A stretch of DNA of 64,000 nt from Mermis nigrescens (GCA_036768485.1 JAVLUZ010000154.1:44143458-44207457); one strand, 5' to 3'. Shown: positions 35,245 to 46,960, counted from the stretch's first letter. Translations and numbers: made by a program. Notes: generated by a model not told the origin, from the sequence alone.

Positions 35245-36171
35245 TTTAAAACTGTTTTGACCCTCAAATAATCTGCACCAACTCCCCAAAATTTTTATGC
35301 TGTGCCCACCTATGAATGTGTGGGATTTCATATCCCAACATGAAAAAAACTTTTCGGCCAATTGAGATCGTGTAAAATGAAATGTAGAATGGTCTTTGCT
35401 ATCCCTCTCAACCATAAATTTGACGCATTTTTTGGTTTGGAACGAAGCCTCCCCAAGAATCTGGCAATGCACGCGTCCATGAACGCTCATGCAATTTTCT
35501 TACGACTTTTCAAAAATTGTCAAAAAAGTCAAAAAATGTTTGATTCCTCGATTTTTTGAAAAATTTGTTCGGCCGTTTCCAGGTGTTTTTCGCCAAAAAA
35601 TTCGAGGTCATTTACCCCCCTCCCCAAAAAAAAAATTGGCTGGGGACCGCGCATTGGCTTAAGAAGGGGTTTTAGGTATACACCCCCACAGAAGTTGAGA
35701 ATCGTAACAGATTATTGGGTTTGGGGAATATTCGCCCCCGACATTTCGCCCCCAGGTACCTTTTGCCCCCAAGACTTTCGCCCCCAAACATTTCGCCCCT
35801 CGGATATTTCGCCCCCAAGTGAGCTGTACAATAAACGGGAGTATGCATTATACATGGACAGCGTCAAAAATTTGGGAGGACACAATGTTCGTTTTTCTTC
35901 TTTTGTTTTCAATCTTTTTTAAAATAAACTAAAAAGAATTTTAATTTTTTCATTTTCAATCTTGATTAGTTTTCAATATTTTCGTTTTTCATTTTTAGAT
36001 TTCTTTAATAATTTTTTAACCACATTTAAACATTTTTTTAACCATATTGCTGCTTTAATGTTTATTGCCAACAAGAAAAGCAGAATTGTCAAATATAAAC
36101 AATGTTGTTAATTGCGAAGTAAAACGAAAACACAAAGATGAAGAATGCTGTCGAATAAAAACGAGAACAAT

Positions 36172-37043
36172 CTAAAATTTAAAATTGTACGATATTCCCC
36201 GCAGATAATCGATTAAATTTCGATTTTCAATGCCCTCCACAATGCGACAAATTCTGATCGAAATCGCCGCACTGCCGGCTATTACTTGCAAGATTTCAAA
36301 ATTGTGGAGACTTTGCTGTTGTTTCAGGCAGTTGATGAAGCGGTATATGTTTGGAAAAAGTGTGCCACAAGTTTCTTGAAAGCTGCGGTGCCAGCCCTCA
36401 ACATAATTGTTCGTTCGATTTTGACCATCCAACGTTAGTTGATAGGCGTTCCAAAATGAGACCGGAAATAAAGGGGCCTGGCGTCCTCTTCAGTTTACTC
36501 GACCAATACATATGTGTCTTCAAAATAATTAACAATCGGCATTGCTTCTTGGGGAAAGTTCGGATCGTCCTGCAGCTCTTCAAATGACTGCACCACAACA
36601 TCGGGAGGGAGAAACGCAAGGGTCGGTAGCATGCACATCCAACAAGCGAATTCAGGGTCATTCTGATAGCGTACTTTCAGTCCCTCGTTCTGTACTCTTC
36701 GCCAAACCGACTTTGACAGGTGAAAAAAGCAGCCCGTCTTCTTGACATTGGGAAATTCAACATCGAATGCCTGGATTGCAGCCTGCTCAAAATCGGTCAT
36801 CAGTTGCTGTGGCTGGAGTCATGGTTGCAGGTCCTTAAGCTGCTGCAGCATGCGTTGATATGTTGCTCGAGTTTTGTTTGGTAGCAAAGCATACACTACC
36901 GGAATCACAAGGTCACCACATACTGCGTGAATCGTATAGAACTGCCCAAATAAAGCTGGCGCAGTTGAAAACGTGCCATCGGCTAACCACTCATTGCTTT
37001 GTGACAATAAATGGAGATTAGCCCTCGTTCCAAAGATCAATAT
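36172..37043 (-). pseudogene. MULE transposase, catalytic part (broken)
   Basis: Reading from 37043 the pieces are IFGTRANLHLLSQSNEWL-ADGTF (first catalytic Asp), QFYTIHAVCGD and VVYALLPNKTRATY, a stop near 36810, then MTDFEQAAIQAFDVEFP (second Asp) with GCFFHLSKSVWRR (the CxxH-type block), then after a further shift YVEGWHRSFQ (catalytic Glu) and the C-terminus. All three DDE residues are still visible. At least two breaks, at about 36810 and 36490, prevent translation as one chain. Similarity to element A's fragment in the EGWH/EAWH region shows a common family, but the terminal minisatellites differ completely. Confidence 0.85.
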
Positions 37044-37153
37044 CCGGTTGACTTCAATCCCTGAATAAAGATAAAAACATTTTAAGCATAAAATAAGCTG
37101 TTTTCAGCATTGTATAAATAACTCTGTGTTTAGAAAGCTAAGATCCAAAGAAC

Positions 37154-37644
37154 GGATCTAGTATACAATTTACCCCAGCGTTTTTTAGCCGATCCATATA
37201 GGCTACAGTAACCAAAGTTCACAAGGAGATAGCTATAAGCCTATTGTATTAATCTGGAAAAATTGATTAATTTACGGTGTCAACTTACTGCTTTACACTC
37301 ACAGTTTACAACGTACTAATGGCATCTAAAAATTGTAAACGATTCGGTGGGTTTCAAACAAAGCAGTTTTTTGTAACTCAATCAACATCCTACATAAAAA
37401 AAGTAAGTTTAAAATAAGTAAGTTTTTTTTAATTTTTTTTCAAAGCAGTAAGTTTAAAGTAAGTTTAAAGTAAAGTAAAGTAAATTTTTTTCTAAATTTT
37501 TTAAAGCAGTAAGTTTACACCGTAAGTTGATCAATTTTGCCAGATTAGTACAATAGGATTATAGCTATCTCCTTGTAAAGTTTGGTTCCTGTAGCTTATA
37601 TGGATCGGCTAAAAAACGCTGGGGGTAAATTGTATACTAGATCC
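37154..37644. mobile_element. 491-bp non-coding insertion with ~140-bp TIRs
   Basis: The ends are GGATCTAGTATACAATTTAC and its mirror, with inverted similarity extending about 140 bp inwards ('cgttttttagccgatccatat', 'ggagatagctataa..cctattgta'). A perfect 8-bp duplication CAAAGAAC flanks it (37146-37153 and 37645-37652). The centre has 'aagtaagttt' repeats. It sits inside the transposase gene of element B. Confidence 0.85.
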
Positions 37645-37940
37645 CAAAGAACTACAGAGCGTTTTAAAAGAGTTCAATTTCCTAATTCGGTATTGAAAAA
37701 TTAAGTATGCTGAAACATTCAAACCTAGCAAACCAGAAAGTAGAAAACTTTTTCTAATTGACAGGCTAAAAGATGTTCTTGTAAGTTAGAGGCAAATGAA
37801 AAATATTAAACTTAAAATAATAAATTCATTGAAGGATTTTTTTAAATTTTCTTAAACAATTCAAAACAAATTTGTATATTCGGTTCCAATCCCAGGAATT
37901 TACTTAAGCCTAAAATCAAATTTCTATAAACGACTTAAAT

Positions 37941-38173
37941 CTATAGGTGGGCAGCAGAAAAATTCTGGGTGGTCTGGGGGTGCAAAAGTTTACAAAACTT
38001 AAAATACTGTCTTAAAAATAGTGGTAGGGCGAAAAAAACGCCATTTTTCGACGACCATGACATCAAAAAATCGCGGAAAAAGCGAAAAAAAATTCAAAAT
38101 CGAATTCTGGGGGGAGTATTACGGTTTTGGGGGGGGGTGCATACCCCCAAACCTTCCCCCACGCCCACGTGTG
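37941..38173 (-). mobile_element. MITE M1 copy inside element B
   Basis: It runs from CTATAGGTGGGCAGCAG to CCCCCACGCCCACGTGTGC. It separates the FLYWCH/linker half of the transposase from the catalytic half. Confidence 0.7.
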
Positions 38174-38179
38174 CTTAAA

Positions 38180-38736
38180 TCCCAAAAATTGCACGACGAA
38201 AACACAGAATCAAACAGACTGCAGCGCGACCAGTAACATACCCGAGTCCCAGAGGAGAAATTGCTACTGAATGCCGTTGATGCTGATCTCCTGAAACTGT
38301 GGCGGAATGACAAGTTGATCTATTGTTTGAGGCAGTCTTGGTATGCCCCCAATTTGCCTTGCCGCTCGAATTGTTCTCTTCAGTGATTGTTCTCTTCTTT
38401 TTTTGGCAATAGTGCCGCGATATTGGCATGGGCCCCTAAAATGACTTCAGTGTGGATCTGTTGCGGGGTCTCCTGAGTCGTCCTTGCTCTGGCAGTCACT
38501 GTATTGATCCGTCGAATTGCTGCGGGCCTTGCTGCTTGTGCTGCGTGGTTGTGAGGATTCACAACCGTCACGACTTCGCCATTGATTCCTTCAGTCCACA
38601 CGCGTCCTTTACAGGTTGAACATTTTTCACAAACCCAAATGGCTTGAATGTCATCCGCCGTTTGCTTGGAAAATACATAAATGTAGTTTTCGTAGACTAG
38701 CTTCCTCTTTCCTCTTTACGAAGTGACTGAATCCAT
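38180..38736 (-). pseudogene. FLYWCH zinc finger and linker of MULE transposase
   Basis: The FLYWCH finger binds DNA and is usual at the N-terminus of insect MULE transposases. From the Met at 38736, after one in-frame stop, I see LVYENYIYVFSKQTAD, IWVCEKCSTCKGRVWTEG (two Cys) and VVNPHNHA (two His), completing the C2H2-type FLYWCH pattern. A basic linker and, after a frame change near 38385, the block IPRLPQTIDQLVIP and FLLWDSG follow, which normally precede the catalytic core. The coding then runs into an MITE at 38173. Confidence 0.8.
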
Positions 38737-39699
38737 TAAGCTAATCTAACACCAACTAACTGACTTACTGCCATTTTGTCCTCTTTATATAGTTTTTGAA
38801 TGACCTATTTAAAGTGTGGTCGCAAACAAAAGGTAGTGGATGAAAATATTACTACAAAGATAATGTAATTATGTAAGGTCAAGCCATAGTCTCCGCAAAA
38901 ATTTATCAAATAAACAAAAAAATTAGGTCTTTGCTTGCCGACCGGGAGAAATTATAATAAGGTACATAAAAAATATGCTCACGAAGGTCAAGGGAATTCC
39001 TGGGAATGTAATGGCAAATAAAAAAATTATGGCAAGCAAAATTGCAGATAGAAGTTGATTGGTACAGTATAACGAGATATTCATTGGGGGCAAAACATCC
39101 GAGGGGCGAAATGTCTGGGGCGAAAGTTCCGGGGGCGAAACGTACCTTAAGGCGAAATGTCGGGGGCGAAATATCGGGGGCGAAATGTCAGGGGCGAATC
39201 TTCCGGATGCCGATTATTGCAGACCACCATTTAGATTTTGCGCGATTTTTAGCGATTCACGCCCCTCCTTATAATTATAATGCTTCCAACTCTGCTCAAA
39301 ATTCTATCGCTATAGAGTCTACTTGTTCAGACTTTTTAATAAACGCAGAAGACTGACCAGATCCATTTTTTAATTTTTTTGGTACATAAAAAAATTTTTC
39401 AGAGATCTAAAATTCCAGTCTCCGCTATGCTCTACATTGCTACATACTTTAGGGTGCCTGTTCGATTCTATTCAGACGTGTCGTAACAATTCTATCGTTA
39501 TAGAAAATTTTATCTTCTTTCAAACTCTTTTAATAAGCGCCAAAAATGACAAATCAAATTTTTTCACTTTTCTGCAATAAAAAACTAGCAGACTTCTAAA
39601 ATGAAAGCCTTATTACGCTAAGCACTACGTTATAAACTGAAAAGTGCCTGTTCGATGCTGTGATAATGTTTTCTATCTCACAATTATTATCAGATAAAA

Positions 39700-40050
<351 letters not shown>

Positions 40051-40054
40051 CACG

Positions 40055-40475
40055 TTATTGTGCCTATAGCGTCTTGACAAGCGTCGGGTGGATGCTTATC
40101 AGATTCTTATAATCTTATCCTTTTTCTTGTTGATGCTTATGGTATTGCACGATTTCATAAGCAAATGATACTGCTTACAAGTAATCTTGTAAGATATCAA
40201 CATTCTTATAAGATAGCTTGTACCATCTTGCATATTTGCCTACCTTAGCTTTTTGCTTATACGCATTCATAAGCAAAGCAAGCAAAATGACAAGTATCTT
40301 TGCAAGATTTGATAAGTAAAAAGCAATTTTATAAGAAAATTAGCTGCTTGTTGCTTAGAAGCATGAATAAGCAAACTTATAGGTCATAGTATGCATTATC
40401 GCAAGACAACTTTTTTGCTTGTTTCTGCTTGCAAGCACTGACAAGCAGCAGAGCAAGATAAGTTTTAAATATATC
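40055..40475. repeat. AAGCAAG/CTTATAAG word-rich region
   Basis: Dense occurrences of 'cttataag', 'gcttat', 'aagcaag' and 'cttgtaag' in both orientations, bounded by 'cttgacaagcgtcggg' on the left and 'actgacaagcagcagagc' on the right. It may be another foldback-type element with decayed termini. Confidence 0.4.
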
Positions 40476-41107
40476 TACGGATTTACAGTGACGTTTTATC
40501 AGACTGACCAGAAATGATTTGGAATGAAGTCAAATACTTGTAGGTACAGAGTCTGATTACTTTAACTTTATGGTTTTCTCTTGAATTCAATTAATCCGCA
40601 TGCGTAAGGCCACAAAAATGGTTAAACGGAAATTTAATAAAATTTAATTAAAATTAAGTCAATTAAATAAAATGAGTCTATTGAAATTTTCACAAGCGTA
40701 CTAGTGACTGCTAAGCAACTCCAGTGATGCGGAATATATTGCTGAAGCAAGTGGTGCACCTGCCAGTCTCCTCATAAGGTTATTTAATGTGTATTATTCA
40801 TCCTCCTTGGCTTTTTTCAAGGAAGGCTATAATTGTATACATAAACACGCTGAGCCAATTGTGCTTATAAGTCATGAAAACAGGCCAAAATTCTTACAAA
40901 AATAATTAAACGCTTGTAGTTTTATTCAGCTATCCAAAATCTTGTAAGACGTTGAAAGTCTTAACCAACCTTCAGCTATCGGAAATTTTTGAAAACTTTG
41001 TAAGGACTAAATAAAATGTGCTGGGTTGCTGCCGTTTTTGGTCCGAAATTCGCATTTTCACGTCAGAAATAGCTTTTATGAATACACAATAATCGTGGTG
41101 GTGATCA

Positions 41108-41590
41108 TTCCTGGGCGTAGGAGGTTTGGGGACATGCACCATAAGTGGGCAGCTCCAAAGTTCTGTGGATTTCAAAATTTTTTGAGAGTCGAATATTGGC
41201 CTAAAAATGGTGCTATGATGAAATACACCATTTTTAAACGTTTCTTGTCGAGCTATATCGATTGGCATCAAAAAATCCGAAAAAAACATGAAATTTTTCA
41301 AAAATGAACTGTGGGGTATTGTTGGGCTTACCTGGGCACGGGGGTTTGGGGTATGCATTCCCCAGAAGGCAAGTACCCAACAAGAAATGGCAAATACCCA
41401 ACAATCCCCCAGAATTTCAGTTTTTGGAATTTTTTTTTGCTTTTTTCGAGTTTTGTTATGCCAATCGATAGAGCTCGACGAGAACCGTTCAAAAATGGTG
41501 TTTTTCGCCATAGCACTATTTTTAAGGCCAATATTTGACTTTGAAAAAATTGTGCACCCCCCAAGACCTTTGGAGCCGCCCACCTATGTT
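41108..41590. mobile_element. Cluster of MITE M1 copies
   Basis: A short + strand 5' end (41110-41139) abuts a - strand copy (from 41140, 'cataagtgggcagctcc', to about 41335), followed by a full + copy (41336 to GAGCCGCCCACCTATG at 41588). Overlapping open frames over the cluster have no domain. Confidence 0.65.
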
Positions 41591-41654
41591 GTTGATTATT
41601 TCCATTTTCTTGTTATGCATTCGGCCATCTGGGGATGCTTACACCTTCCCACCC

Positions 41655-41890
41655 CGCCCACATGTGGTATGCACCCCCAGAAAGCAAAATGCCTAACATG
41701 AAAATAAAAATACCCAGCAATACCGCCAAAATTTCAATTTTTGAATTTTTTGCTTTTTGTGATTTTTTGATGCCAATGGTTGACGAGGGATGTTCAAAAT
41801 GGTGTTTACTTTGCAATAGTACCTTTTTTAAAGCCAATATTTGACTTTAAAAAATTTTTGCACCCCCAGAACTTTGAAGCCGCCTACCTA
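41655..41890 (+). mobile_element. MITE M1 copy
   Basis: It runs from CCGCCCACATGTGGTATGC to GAAGCCGCCTACCTAC. It belongs to the same subtype as the 41336-41588 copy ('aaaataaaaatacccagcaata'). Confidence 0.65.
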
Positions 41891-42269
41891 CAGTTGTGCT
41901 GATGCTGCTTTTGGTCATATGTCTGAAATGAAGAAATTCAGCCTATGCTTTTGATTTCCAAAAAAACAAAATATAAATGAAGATATATTGTAGGTATATT
42001 ACAATGAAATTCAAAGAAAATTTGACATATAAGCCCAAATTGTTTTTTGTCCACCTATGTATATAGCTGCCCCCCATGTTTATCTTGAAGCTGTGAGGGA
42101 CATACCTACATACATAAACAAGATTTGAACTTTAGACGCTTATAATTATGCACAACCAAGTTGATGTTGTCAAATTCTGGGCAATTTTTAAAAAATCTTA
42201 TACTTGCTTATAAGCACTTCTCTTGCTATTAAACCTGTGAAGATTATGTTTCAAGTTCATATTAAGTTA

Positions 42270-42538
42270 ATTCAGCGCTATGGCAACTCGACGCAAGAGA
42301 ACTTGCCTCAAGACAACTGGACGCGGACTTCTCGACACTAAGACAATTCGACGCATGACAACTAGACACAGAGACAAGTCGACACAAAGCCAGCTCACCT
42401 CAAGACAACTCGCCCCCAGACAACTCGCCTCAAGATAACTCGACACAGACAACTCGATGCAGACAACTCTCCTCAAGACAACTCGACGCATACAACTCGA
42501 CATAGACAACTCGACACAGACAACTCGATGCAACACTA
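42270..42538 (+). repeat. GACAACTCGACGCA minisatellite
   Basis: About 18 units of a 14-15 bp repeat with variants GACAACTCGACACA, GACAACTCGCCTCAA and GACAACTCGATGCA. Unit size and heterogeneity resemble the terminal minisatellites of elements A, B and D, but I found no inverted partner within the window. It is either a solo arm or an ordinary minisatellite. Confidence 0.75.
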
Positions 42539-42659
42539 TTTAGGTATCAAAAGAGGGTTTACCGGCAGGCAAACGATTGTCTGCAAGCATTAATCACTGA
42601 TTATGACAACAGAGCTTGGCTGGATTTTTTGTGCGGCTGTTTGCATAATTACGAATTTT

Positions 42660-43065
42660 AATTTACATGACTTTTTATCTTTTTATTTGTATTTTTTATG
42701 ACTTATGTGACATTTTCTCTGCCAAGTCTTTCATTGCTTGCATTTCGTTGTTGTTTTTTTGAGACTGTGATGCTTTTTATCGTGACATGACTTTTTGTTT
42801 TTCTTGACAGTTTTCTTTTTAGTTTTTTGACTTTGCTCAATCATTTTTTGTGTTTTTTTGGACTTTGCGATGTTTTTAACTTGACATTATTTATTTTTAC
42901 TTGACTTGTTGTTTTTCTTGACCAATTTCTTTTAGGTTTTGTTTAGTTCAATCGTCTATTTTTGTTTTTTTAGACTGTGATGCTTTTTTGCTGAACAGTT
43001 CTTCTTATGACTCTACTTTTTTTGACAGATCTCATTTTTACTTTTTGAATCTCATGTGTTATTTA
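42660..43065. repeat. T-rich degenerate tandem repeat
   Basis: 'gactttgcgatgtttttaactt', 'gactgtgatgctttttt' and 'tttcttgacagttttcttttt' recur several times with roughly 80-100 bp spacing. It is strongly strand-asymmetric (T and G over A and C) and non-coding. Confidence 0.5.
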
Positions 43066-43110
43066 ACAATAAACTTACTCTATGACATAGGATATGCAAT
43101 GACAATTATA

Positions 43111-43374
43111 TCTGGACATTGGGGTGGGGGTTAGGAAAGTGTGCACCTCCGAGAATACCTTATACCCAACGTAATAATGAAAATACCCTGCAATATACCC
43201 AAAATGAACTTTTTGAAAATTCTTTTTTGCTTTTTACGATTTTTTGATGCCAGTGGGCAGCGCTCGACAAGAAACTTTAAAAAATTGTTTTTTTGCTATT
43301 GCATCATTTTGAGACAACAATTTTATCTTTAAAGTATTTTGCACCCGCGAAATTTTGGTGCTGTCCGTGCGCCT
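43111..43374 (+). mobile_element. MITE M1 copy, diverged
   Basis: It runs from 'tctggacattggggtggggg' to 'ttggtgctgtccgtgcgcc', with the 'ttttttgatgccagtgggcag' middle preserved. A shorter 5' half occurs again at about 43970-44095. Confidence 0.6.
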
Positions 43375-43439
43375 GTTGTAACAATTAGATTTATTAGCAG
43401 AGCATTCAATTGGGTTGCGTCAGTCAGCTGGTGCCGAGT

Positions 43440-43800
43440 GTTGTTCTGGGGATTGATGGCAAATCCTGAAACGGAAATGATGGAATAATCCGGAAACATA
43501 AATGATGGGTTTTTCGAGTCGCTGAACCCTTCTTAAGCGGGAGATATTTTAAACGGCGTTGGGCGTCATCTTGATGGGGTCTGTTCGAGAAACCCTGGTT
43601 TAGACAATGTGGACCCTTACAGGATGGAAGCTCCCAACGAAACTCGTGGTTAACTTAACATTGTAAATAATGAATACTTCATTTTAAGAGCGCCTGAGCC
43701 CTCTAAAGCAGGAAATGCTTTGCCAGAAACGAGGTTAGATATCTCAATCTTCATGGGACCTGCCCTCTTGGAAAACTCAGGTTCCAGCGGTCTAGACCAT
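43440..43800. repeat. Diverged ~180-bp satellite, locus 3
   Basis: It contains 'ggaaacataaatgatgggt', 'gatggggtctgttcgagaaaccctggttt' and, one unit later, 'catgggacctgccctcttgg', in the order seen at locus 2. Two units are recognisable. Confidence 0.5.
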
Positions 43801-43930
43801 GGATGCACATCATGGCCAGTAGTACTATCTGGCACTCTGGTTGGCAAACCACCAATGCACTTAAGTGCATTATGTAAGCTCAAATGCTTGCTTTGGGTGG
43901 TTTGCCAACCAGAGTGTCGGGTAGTGGCGA
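43797..43930. mobile_element. Palindromic hairpin repeat
   Basis: The left arm 'ctatctggcactctggttgg' with 'caaaccacca' is mirrored by 'gggtggtttgccaaccagag' with 'tgtcgggtag' at 43888-43925. The loop contains the perfect palindrome ATGCACTTAAGTGCAT. Half of the same repeat recurs inverted at 63516-63572. Confidence 0.65.
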
Positions 43931-44492
43931 AAATGTTGTCCCTCTACTAACATTATCATCATCATACCTGGGTGTGGGGTATGCACCTGAGAAGGCAAAT
44001 ATTCAACAAGAAAAGGCAAATACCCCAGAGTTTTATTTTTGAAATTTTTCAGTTTTTTTGGTTTTTATGTCAATTCGATGTTTTTATGGAAAACACTCGG
44101 AAACTATGTATTTTAATCATAGCCCCATTTTCGGAGTACCTAAATCATCTACATACATGTAAATAATTTTATGTAAACTTTATTTCTCTATCTACTATTT
44201 ATTTCTAATAAAGCATAAAAAGTGCAGGCGTTAATAATTACACTAAATTTACACATCAATATGTACACAGATCACTGAATATAAGCATCATTGTAAACCG
44301 GATTATAGCGCAGAGTACAATGATTCATCAGGATAAATATCACTGTTATCATTCCATTCAACAAGCTGCAGCGTATACAAATGCAATTGTTCTTGCTCAT
44401 TTTGATACAATTTCTTCTGTCTGAGTTCCAACGCTTGAATAATTTGCATCTGAATATATTAACAACACAAAAAAACAATAAATGAAAAAGAA

Positions 44493-45017
44493 TCACACAC
44501 TACTAGTTCCTTCATCTTCCACTGGAGAATCATCCTTTTGTCACTGGTTGTCCATCATTATCACCTGTAAAAATAGAAATCAGAATAATAATGATGCAAA
44601 TATGTAAATTAAATTCCAATTAACCCTTCATCTTTTCCATCGCCTGCATAATATCATCTCTCTGATCCTGCCACTTTAAAAATTGAGCCGGTGTCAATTC
44701 AACCTGCTGCTTCTTTTTATCATTCTTGATAATCAATAACTTGTTGCCTGATGATGCATCAGTTTCAATTTGCTTAATGAATTGTTGGACAAATCAAGTA
44801 CTTCCACAGATTTGCCTTGAATTAAACCATCCATTATTTGCTTTCTTTGCTTTCAGCAGCTTCTCGTATTGATCTTCCATCATATTAATACCGTGCGTTG
44901 TGGGGTAAAGGGTGATCTACCAAAGACTTGGCAAACTCGTTAAGCAACAGTGACAACACCCTTCCACTTCAATACCAAACAATACAAATTAGTCCGCAAA
45001 TTAAATTTGAAACGCAT
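44493..45017 (-). pseudogene. PC4-like gene, left copy (decayed)
   Basis: PC4/Sub1-type proteins bind single-stranded DNA and act in transcription. From the Met at 45017 the frame reads FNLRTNLYCLVLKWKG-VVTV. After breaks come PTTHGINMMEDQYEKLL, then LLIIKNDKKKQQVELTPAQF with KWQDQRDDIMQAMEKMK, then, past a probable intron (GTTAAT..ACAG, ending about 44576), an acidic tail DDSPVEDEG to a stop at 44493. The order and motifs match the right-hand copy at 58865-59589. At least four frame changes show it is dead. It lies beyond the capsid gene, at the left side of the Maverick. Confidence 0.7.
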
Positions 45018-45324
45018 GATGCACCAAATTCAGAGGAGTACACAAGACAAACCTGGTGGCCTTCTGCTTAAATAAAAGTAATGATATTTCAGCAAAAAAA
45101 TTGTTTATATAGGTTTTTTGATGTCATCAGCCTAGCAACAATTAAATGACATTGTGTACTTGCACAACTGGAGTGACCAAAATTTCTATACAGTGTAGTC
45201 AAAATAAACTTGTCTTGAATGGTCTATCATCAATAGTGAATCAAATTTGGCATATATAATACATTCAATACCCCAACTGGTAAGGCTTTCCAAATTCTGT
45301 ATTTCTAAACTAGTCGCTCTTGCA

Positions 45325-46512
45325 TCAATTCCTACGTATTGGTATTGGTTCCATTGGCACTGAGTTCAAAACAAAAAGGAAATTCCTGTTTTTAAATCTG
45401 CCTACACTAATCATGTTTCCTTTATCATCCTGACCAATCCCTAAAACCATCAAATAATTGGACGTAGGAACGTAGAAATTGATTTTTATCAAAATCTAGC
45501 CTGTAAGGAGTGGATGGTACACTAGTTGTGCCACTGACAATTTTGATTTCAGAAATTCCAAAATCTTGAAAATCAAATAGTGATAATGCATATGATCCTC
45601 TCGCCGCTTCAGCATTTACCATACCAATGACTAAGCTGTCTTGGCAATGGTCCACTGAATAATGAATTCAATGGCGTTGACCTTTCGGTTTTGGTTAAAT
45701 GTAGTGTGGTGATTTGTGTGCGTCTGATTGGGTATTTTAAAGTGGTGTGCTGAAGCATTGATTTGAGGGCGAGAGAAATTCCTTCAGTGACCTCAACTTT
45801 TAACATAAAAACACATTTGCTTGACTTCAATTTTATAGTCTGTAGATGGGTTTTGGGCATTGTCGATCAACAAAATTTATCATTGTTTCTATACAGCTCA
45901 AGACGTAATTCGCATTGGATTTTATCAAAAATCTATCTTGAAGCATCAAATCCGCATACACTGGCGCCATAAGTTTGACCCATGCACTATCTTTAAAACA
46001 TCCATTCTTTTGTAATAACCATGTTTTTCCCCCATTTTTTCATCATCGTAATCAGAATTATACATTATTGCTTGTAATTGGCATTTCTTTGCATCTGTTT
46101 CAAAATTCAGTTCTGTTTCCAGGAATGAATGATAGGCGTACTTATCACCACTATCAGAAATTAGTTTTCCATTTAGAAAAATTTTAATTTGTTTAAAAAA
46201 TGTCTTTCCAATCAAGTTTATAGGCAGTACAACATCACCGCCTAAAGCTCCTTGCGTCTTGGTCAATTTGCAAACAGAACCATCCGGTTTTGTAATACAA
46301 ATCACAAAATAAATATAATTTTTGGACATATCTAACATGTACATATTGGGAGGCAATTGAAACTCGTAAGGTCCATCATTGGTGCAGGGGTTTTGCAATT
46401 GTACCTCGGACCAAAAATGATCTCCTAATAGCCACCTGTGTCGTAGGTACAGTAAAAGGTCCAATTCGCTCTTACTACTAGGTATAGAGCTTTCATCCAA
46501 TAGTTTGCTCAT
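45325..46512 (-). pseudogene. Maverick major capsid protein (Tlr6F-like)
   Basis: The family forms a double-jelly-roll capsid shell. From the Met at 46512, 188 codons are open and include FWSEVQLQNPCTNDGPYEFQ, FKQIKIFLNGKLISDSGDKY and AYHSFLETELNFETDAKKCQ, the most conserved block of the family. After a shift near 45950 come TLKYPIRRTQITTLHLTK and NSLFSGPLPRQL, then after another near 45650 IGMVNAEAARGSYALSLFDF and PSTPYRLDF, and finally a short fragment to a TGA at 45325. Total span is about 395 codons, a little short of family members. There are at least three breaks. Confidence 0.85.
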
Positions 46513-46584
46513 TATTATTAATCAGCAAAAACGTCCAAACCAACCAATTTGGGTTGCTTATTTTTTCTGAATGAGGGTTTTGCA

Positions 46585-46960
46585 CTACGTCTTCTTTTTA
46601 AGCACTCTAACTTTTGATTGTCTTTTACGTATGCCAAATACCCTTCCCGGATTGATGAATGCGGTCAGCGGTATCACGTAATGCCTGAGCCGCGCCAGAC
46701 TTCCCATGCTCAATAGCACTTTCTTTGAACTTACGACCTGTAGCTACATCATCGGCAATTTTTGATCCACTTTACCAATGCATGCTTTCCAATAGTTTTA
46801 AATAAGGGTAAAGCTAATTGATATAAGCTCTTAAAAGCTGCCCAGTCCCTTACCTCTGTGATAGGGAGTGTAAGCTTTAAACTCTCTGATTGCACCACCC
46901 AACTGGTACTGAGGATTTTCGGACAATGTGCTTTTATAATATTCTAATCAATCATTGGCA
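46585..46960 (-). pseudogene. Maverick small capsid-associated ORF
   Basis: Fragments read QLGGAIREFKAYTPYHRGKG-LGSF, then in other frames IADDVATGRKFKESAIEHGK with SGAAQALRDTADRIHQSGKG, and a basic tail RKRQSKVRVLKKK before a stop at 46585. The YHRGKGLG block, an amphipathic middle and the Lys/Arg tail are usual for a short ORF next to the capsid genes in animal Mavericks. Its exact role is not established. It lies 70 bp downstream of where the major capsid gene begins and is frameshifted at least twice. Confidence 0.6.

Larger units (their letters stand above)
35718..39211. mobile_element. MULE element B with TTTCGCCCCC termini
   Basis: The left end GGTTTGGGGAATATTCGCC leads into tandem ~11-bp TTTCGCCCCCRA units (35736-35818). 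The right end is the inverted equivalent with GGGGGCGAAAT units (39085-39198). GATTATTG is duplicated at 35710-35717 and 39212-39219 (8 bp, perhaps 9 with one mismatch). The element carries a FLYWCH zinc finger plus MULE transposase on the minus strand, disrupted by a 491-bp insertion and an M1 MITE. Confidence 0.9.

Noticed and set aside
41288..41701. 137-codon frame
   Set aside because: Runs across two M1 MITE copies. Not conserved in other copies.
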